In this document: in pieces, positions 60,464-64,000 of the stretch
Position numbering within the stretch: position 1 is the stretch's first letter
How the letters are laid out: the number at the start of each line of letters is the position of its first letter
From: Micromonospora noduli
GTDB lineage: Bacteria; Actinomycetota; Actinomycetes; Mycobacteriales; Micromonosporaceae
Length of the DNA stretch: 64,000 bases
Direction: 5' to 3'
Assembly: GCF_003264365.1 (NCBI RefSeq)
Contig: NZ_PYAK01000033.1
Location: forward strand, 1-64,000
Program-made: the position numbers and the translations under genes
Notes under the pieces: model-generated
Database searches by the model: none
What the model was told of the DNA's origin: nothing
What the model saw: only the letters and a program-made list of their open reading frames with translations

Positions 60464-60490
60464 CCGGCAGATTGATCTCCCATCTGCCGG
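60464..60490 (+). terminator. Hairpin after the lipoprotein gene
   Basis: 9-base perfect stem CCGGCAGAT/ATCTGCCGG around a 9-base loop, 8 bases after the stop. Confidence 0.8.
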
Positions 60491-60530
60491 AACCGTCCCC
60501 CTCGCCGCCCGGCCACCCCGACCGTCGCCG

Positions 60531-60536
60531 TACGCT
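60531..60536 (+). promoter_or_regulatory. Likely -10 of a leaderless aroG transcript
   Basis: TACGCT, 7 bases before the ATG; no ribosome-binding site between. Confidence 0.45.
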
Positions 60537-60543
60537 TTCTGTC

Positions 60544-61950
60544 ATGCGCCATGAGTGGCATCAGCTGAGCCATCCCGCGGTGGGCAGCCCGGGCCTGCAG
60601 ACCAGCCGACCGACCATCGACTCCGCCGAGGACGCCGCACTCGGTCTGGACCGATGGCGGGAGCTGCCCCGTGAGCAGGTCCCGCCGTGGTCCGACCCGG
60701 CTGCCGTGGCCGCGGTCTGCAAGGTCCTCGACACCGTGCCGTCGGTCGTCGCGCCCTACGAGGTGGACCAGCTCCGGCAGAAGCTCGCCCTGGTCTGCGA
60801 GGGCAAGGCGTTCCTGCTGCAGGGTGGTGACTGCGCCGAGACGTTCGTGGACAACACCGAGAGCCACCTGCTGGCCAACGCCCGCACCCTGCTCCAGATG
60901 GCGATCGTGCTCACCTACGGCGCGTCGCTGCCGGTGGTCAAGGTCGCCCGGGTCGCCGGGCAGTACACGAAGCCCCGCTCGCTGCCGACCGACGCCCGCG
61001 GCCTGCCCGCGTACCGCGGCGACATGATCAACTCGCTGGAGGCCGACCCGGCCGCCCGGGTCGCCGACCCACAGCGCATGATCCGCGCGTACGCGAACTC
61101 GGCGGCGGCGATGAACATGCTCCGGGCGTACCTCGCCGGCGGGCTCGCCGACCTGCACGCCGTGCACGACTGGAACAAGGGCTTCGTGAAGAACTCCCCG
61201 GCGGGGGAGCGTTACGAGGCGATCGCCCGGGAGATCGACCGGGCGCTGGCCTTCATCCGGGCCTGCGGCATGACCGACGACGAGGCGCTGCGTACCGTCA
61301 CGCTCTACTGTTCCCACGAGGCCCTGGCGCTGGAGTACGACCGGGCGCTCACCCGGGTCTCCGACCGTCGGGCGTACGGGCTCTCCGGGCACTTCCTCTG
61401 GATCGGCGAGCGCACCCGGCAGATCAGCGGGGCGCACATCGACTTCATCTCCCGGATCGCCAACCCGATCGGGGTCAAGCTCGGCCCGACCACCTCCCCG
61501 GACGAGGCGATCGAGTTGTGCGAGAAGCTCAACCCGGACAACATCCCCGGTCGGCTCACCCTGATCAGCCGGATGGGCAACCACCGGGTACGCGACGCGC
61601 TGCCGCCGATCGTCGCCAAGGTCACCGCCGCCGGAGCCAAGGTGGTCTGGCAGTGCGACCCGATGCACGGCAACACGCACGAGTCGTCCAACGGCTACAA
61701 GACCCGGCACTTCGACCGCATCGTCGACGAGGTGCTCGGCTACTTCGAGGTGCACCGGGGGCTGGACACCCACCCCGGCGGCCTGCACGTCGAGTTGACC
61801 GGCGAGGACGTCACCGAGTGCCTCGGCGGCGCCCAGGGGATCGAGGATCTCGACCTGCCCGACCGGTACGAGACCGCCTGTGACCCGCGACTGAACACTC
61901 AGCAGTCGTTGGAGTTGGCCTTCCTCGTAGCGGAAATGCTGCGTGGCTGA
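60544..61950 (+). CDS. aroG: 3-deoxy-7-phosphoheptulonate (DAHP) synthase, class II
   Basis: 468 residues. First step of the shikimate pathway: PEP + erythrose-4-phosphate to DAHP. Plant-type class II enzyme: LLQGGDCAETF (metal Cys, ~100), KVARVAGQYTKPRS, the AYANSAAAMNMLRA loop, HEALALEYDRALTR, VKLGPTTSPDE and CDPMHGNTHES. Corresponds to mycobacterial AroG (Rv2178c), which feeds tryptophan (trpD is in this window). ATG, apparently leaderless. Confidence 0.95.
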   Translation: MRHEWHQLSHPAVGSPGLQTSRPTIDSAEDAALGLDRWRELPREQVPPWSDPAAVAAVCKVLDTVPSVVAPYEVDQLRQKLALVCEGKAFLLQGGDCAETFVDNTESHLLANARTLLQMAIVLTYGASLPVVKVARVAGQYTKPRSLPTDARGLPAYRGDMINSLEADPAARVADPQRMIRAYANSAAAMNMLRAYLAGGLADLHAVHDWNKGFVKNSPAGERYEAIAREIDRALAFIRACGMTDDEALRTVTLYCSHEALALEYDRALTRVSDRRAYGLSGHFLWIGERTRQISGAHIDFISRIANPIGVKLGPTTSPDEAIELCEKLNPDNIPGRLTLISRMGNHRVRDALPPIVAKVTAAGAKVVWQCDPMHGNTHESSNGYKTRHFDRIVDEVLGYFEVHRGLDTHPGGLHVELTGEDVTECLGGAQGIEDLDLPDRYETACDPRLNTQQSLELAFLVAEMLRG

Positions 61951-62028
61951 GCTTGCGAGCCCGCAGTCGGCAAGTCAGAGGATGACCATGGCTGACGCGA
62001 GGGTGAGCTTGCGAGCCCGCAGTCGGCA
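61948..62028 (+). repeat. Tandem direct repeat between aroG and ltaA
   Basis: A 25-bp sequence starting TGAGCTTGCGAGCCCGCAG occurs at 61948-61972 and 62004-62028, 56 bp apart; the following GGATGAC...TG is also repeated. The first copy contains the aroG stop. Confidence 0.92.
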
Positions 62029-62041
62029 GTTGAAAGGATGA
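61988..62041 (+). CDS. 17-residue putative leader peptide before ltaA
   Basis: ATG-initiated MADARVSLRARSRQLKG behind an AGAGG site, ending 2 bases before the GTG of ltaA. Resembles the leader before the cysteine desulfurase in position and in repeat DNA. Translation unproven. Confidence 0.4.
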   Translation: MADARVSLRARSRQLKG

Positions 62042-62043
62042 CA

Positions 62044-63078
62044 GTGCCTGATCTGTTCGTGGACCTGCGGTCCGACACGGTGACCCGACCCACCGCCGGG
62101 ATGCGGGAGGCGATGGCCGCCGCTGAGGTCGGTGACGACGTCTACGGCGAGGACCCGAGCGTCAACGCGCTGGAGGCCGAGGTCGCCGCGTTGTTCGGGC
62201 ACGAGGCGGCGCTGTTCGCCCCGAGTGGTTCGATGGCGAACCAGATCGCCCTGCAACTGCTGGTGTCGCCCGCCGAGGAGTTGCTCTGCGACGCCGACGC
62301 GCACGTGGTCACGTACGAGATCGGCGCCGCGGCCGCGTACGGCGGGATCTCCTCGCGGACCTGGCCCGCGGTGGGCGCGGACATCGACCCGGAGGTGGTG
62401 GCCGGGATGATCCGGCCGGACGGTTACTTCGCCGTCCCCACCCGCGCGATCGCCGTCGAGCAGACCCACAATCGCGGCGGCGGCGGGGTGATTCCGCTGG
62501 CGACCCTGCGGGACCTGCGCGGGGTCGCTGACGAGGCGGGCGTCGCGCTGCACTGTGACGGCGCCCGGATCTGGCACGCGCACGTCGCCGACCAGGTGCC
62601 GCTGATCGAGTACGGCCGGCTCTTCGACACGCTGTCGGTGTGCCTCTCCAAGGGCCTCGGCGCGCCGGTCGGTTCGCTGGTGGTGGGCAGCGCGGAGAAG
62701 ATCGAACGTGCCCGGTTGATCCGCAAGCGGATGGGCGGGGGCATGCGCCAGGCCGGCATTCTCGCCGCCGCCGGCCGGTACGCGCTCGCTCAGCACATCG
62801 ACCGGTTGGCCGACGACCACGCGAAGGCGGCCCGGCTCGCCGAGGCGGTCGCGCCGTTCGGTGTGCTGGCCACCACGGTCCGTACCAACCTGGTCGCGCT
62901 GGACCTCACCAAGCACACCCTGGACGCGCGGGCCCTGGCCGCCGCGGCGCGGGCCGAGGGCGTACTGATCTCGGTGCTCGGCCCCCGTACCGCCCGCCTG
63001 GTCACCCACCTGGGCCTCAGCGACGCGGACATCGACCGCGCCCTGGCAGCCCTACCCCGCATCCTCGCCGCAGCCTAA
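62044..63078 (+). CDS. ltaA: Low-specificity L-threonine aldolase
   Basis: 344 residues, PLP enzyme splitting threonine/allo-threonine to glycine and acetaldehyde. FVDLRSDTVTRPTAGM, GDDVYGEDPSVN, LFAPSGSMANQIAL, VEQTHNRGGG, HCDGARIWHA (PLP Asp) and VCLSKGLGAPVGS (Schiff-base Lys, ~206). GTG at 62044 was preferred to ATG 62038 since AAGGA is 5-6 bases upstream of the GTG. A palindrome separates it from the convergent nfo. Confidence 0.93.
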   Translation: MPDLFVDLRSDTVTRPTAGMREAMAAAEVGDDVYGEDPSVNALEAEVAALFGHEAALFAPSGSMANQIALQLLVSPAEELLCDADAHVVTYEIGAAAAYGGISSRTWPAVGADIDPEVVAGMIRPDGYFAVPTRAIAVEQTHNRGGGGVIPLATLRDLRGVADEAGVALHCDGARIWHAHVADQVPLIEYGRLFDTLSVCLSKGLGAPVGSLVVGSAEKIERARLIRKRMGGGMRQAGILAAAGRYALAQHIDRLADDHAKAARLAEAVAPFGVLATTVRTNLVALDLTKHTLDARALAAAARAEGVLISVLGPRTARLVTHLGLSDADIDRALAALPRILAAA

Positions 63079-63114
63079 AAACCCCCCACCCCGCCCGCCC
63101 CACCCTCCGCTTCA

Positions 63115-63182
63115 CCTCGGTGATCAAGAGGTTCGCGTCAGATTCCGGTCGCCGGGTGACGCAAACCTCTTGATCAACGAGG
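63115..63182. repeat. GATC-containing palindrome between ltaA and nfo
   Basis: 26-base arms (63115-63140 and 63157-63182) differ at two positions, loop 16 bases; arms contain TGATCAAGAGGTT. Likely bidirectional terminator or repeat element between convergent genes. Confidence 0.88.
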
Positions 63183-63187
63183 TTGGG

Positions 63188-64000
63188 TCAGGGGTGGGAC
63201 AGGCGGGTGAGGGTGGCGATGTCGGCGGCATGGCCCACGTGCTTCTCGGTGGGCGTTTCCACGACGATCGGGACGCCGGCGGTCGCCGGGTGCGCCATCA
63301 GCTCGGCAAAGGCGGGCTCGCCGATGCTGCCCTTGCCGATGTTCTCGTGCCGATCCCGGGTGGAGCCGCACAGATCCTTCGAGTCGTTGGCGTGAACCAG
63401 CCGCAGCCGGTCCGCGCCGACAGTGGCCACCAGGGTGTCCAGGGTCGCCGTCATGCCGCCCTCGGCCGCCAGGTCGTGGCCGGCCGCCCAGGCGTGGCAG
63501 GTGTCGAAGCAGACCCCGAGCATGGGGTGCCCGTCCACCGCGTCCAGGTAGGGCCCGAGCTGCTCCACCCGGGAGGCCAGTGAGCGGCCACCGCCGGCGC
63601 TCGGCTCGACCAGCAACATCGGCCCGCCAGCGGCGGCAGCCCAGTCGAGCAGCGGCAGCAACACCTCGCGGACCTGTCGCATCGCCGCCTCGGCGTGCCC
63701 CTCGTCCACCGAACTGCCCGCGTGGAACACCACCCCTCGCGCGCCGATCGCCACGCCCCGACGCAGCGCGTGCGCCAGCGTCTCGCCCGACTTCTCGACA
63801 GTGGCCGGGGTGGGCGACCCGAGGTTGACCAGCAGCGCGGCGTGGATGAACGCGGGAATGCCCCGCTCGGCGCAACCGTCGCGGAACAGGGCGTCCTGCA
63901 CCGGGTCGCCGTTGGGCAGTGCCCAGCCTCGCGAGTTGGAGACGTAGACCTGTACCACCTGCGCACCGGTCACGTCCGCGTACGGCAGGGCAGCCTTCGC
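63188..64000 (-). CDS. nfo: Deoxyribonuclease IV (endonuclease IV), 5' end outside window
   Basis: 271 residues visible; the frame runs open to the window edge, so a short N-terminal part is missing. AP endonuclease 2 family: VVQVYVSNSRGWALP, FIHAALLVNLGSP, VFHAGSSVDEGH (zinc His), LLVEPSAGGG (zinc Glu), GVCFDTCHAWAAGHD (zinc Asp/His), LVHANDSKD and RHENIGKGSIG. It cuts DNA at abasic sites in base-excision repair. Confidence 0.93.
   Translation of the reverse strand, partial: AKAALPYADVTGAQVVQVYVSNSRGWALPNGDPVQDALFRDGCAERGIPAFIHAALLVNLGSPTPATVEKSGETLAHALRRGVAIGARGVVFHAGSSVDEGHAEAAMRQVREVLLPLLDWAAAAGGPMLLVEPSAGGGRSLASRVEQLGPYLDAVDGHPMLGVCFDTCHAWAAGHDLAAEGGMTATLDTLVATVGADRLRLVHANDSKDLCGSTRDRHENIGKGSIGEPAFAELMAHPATAGVPIVVETPTEKHVGHAADIATLTRLSHP

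Noticed and set aside
57972..60545. Very long minus-strand open frame opposite the chitinase and lipoprotein genes
   Set aside because: It lies antisense to genes with clear domains. Long antisense open frames are expected in high-GC DNA, and its residues show no family pattern.

Overview
The window is high-GC actinobacterial DNA: strong G/C third-codon positions, many GTG starts, GTGA/ATGA start-stop overlaps and several apparently leaderless genes. Actinobacterial cytochrome bcc-aa3 genes, mannosyl-phosphatidylinositol-type glycosyltransferases and a CBM2-GH18 chitinase point to the Micromonosporaceae, most likely Micromonospora or a close relative. That assignment rests on gene content and gene order. 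From memory, much of the gene order matches the Mycobacterium tuberculosis Rv2205c-Rv2178c block: glycerate kinase, erpA-like, adenosine kinase, ctaC, qcrBAC, ctaE, trpD, DnaQ/UvrC fusion, pimB, fadD15, a cyclase-like protein, an acyltransferase, a GT87 mannosyltransferase, RNase AS and aroG. No rRNA, tRNA, CRISPR array, insertion sequence or prophage was seen.

Layout. 0-4 kb: 3' part of a glycerate kinase, Fe-S carrier, adenosine kinase, TusA-like protein and cysteine desulfurase. 4-13.2 kb: aerobic respiration (ctaC, ctaF, ctaG, ctaE, qcrCAB) with trpD and a stand-alone receiver protein embedded in it. 13.3-21.3 kb: a secreted DUF4142 protein, an Lrp/AsnC-type sensor domain, a nucleotidyltransferase/Nudix pair, a RelA/SpoT homologue, an exonuclease-GIY-YIG fusion and a NYN-domain protein. 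21.3-26.7 kb: DinB-like protein, a gene remnant, a Cys-rich mini-protein, an M48 protease, PimB-type mannosyltransferase, acyltransferase and TetR regulator. 26.9-34.4 kb: signalling block (GGDEF-EAL protein, methyltransferase, two-component system) followed by FadD and an SRPBCC protein. 34.4-42.7 kb: ROK glucokinase, EEP phosphatase, flavin monooxygenase plus a serine-less alpha/beta hydrolase, trehalose-phosphate synthase and a second acyltransferase. 42.7-49.1 kb: giant cyclase/ATPase, MFS exporter, a 50-residue repeat peptide gene and a Crp-family regulator. 49.4-57.1 kb: RNase AS, phosphofructokinase, ProC, DUF2203, sortase with a DUF4397 surface protein, GT87 mannosyltransferase and F420/NADP-type reductase. 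57.4-64 kb: glutathione peroxidase, chitinase, lipoprotein, aroG, threonine aldolase and a truncated endonuclease IV.

Functional links. The respiratory genes make most of a bcc-aa3 supercomplex; cytochrome oxidase subunit I (ctaD) is not in the window. PimB, the GT87 enzyme, two PlsC-type acyltransferases and FadD fit mannolipid or phospholipid envelope assembly. The cysteine desulfurase, TusA-like and ErpA-like proteins form a sulfur/Fe-S group.

Most unusual features: (1) a small gene, too short for ordinary gene callers, encoding four copies of an xWAGPG repeat, divergent from an MFS exporter; (2) a family of three 79-bp imperfect palindromes, plus three other GATC-ended palindromes, all intergenic; (3) a repeated leader element that places a short Arg-rich peptide directly in front of two genes; (4) two different tandem operator pairs upstream of one TetR gene; (5) an alpha/beta hydrolase whose nucleophile serine is glycine. 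None of these amounts to a proven new system.
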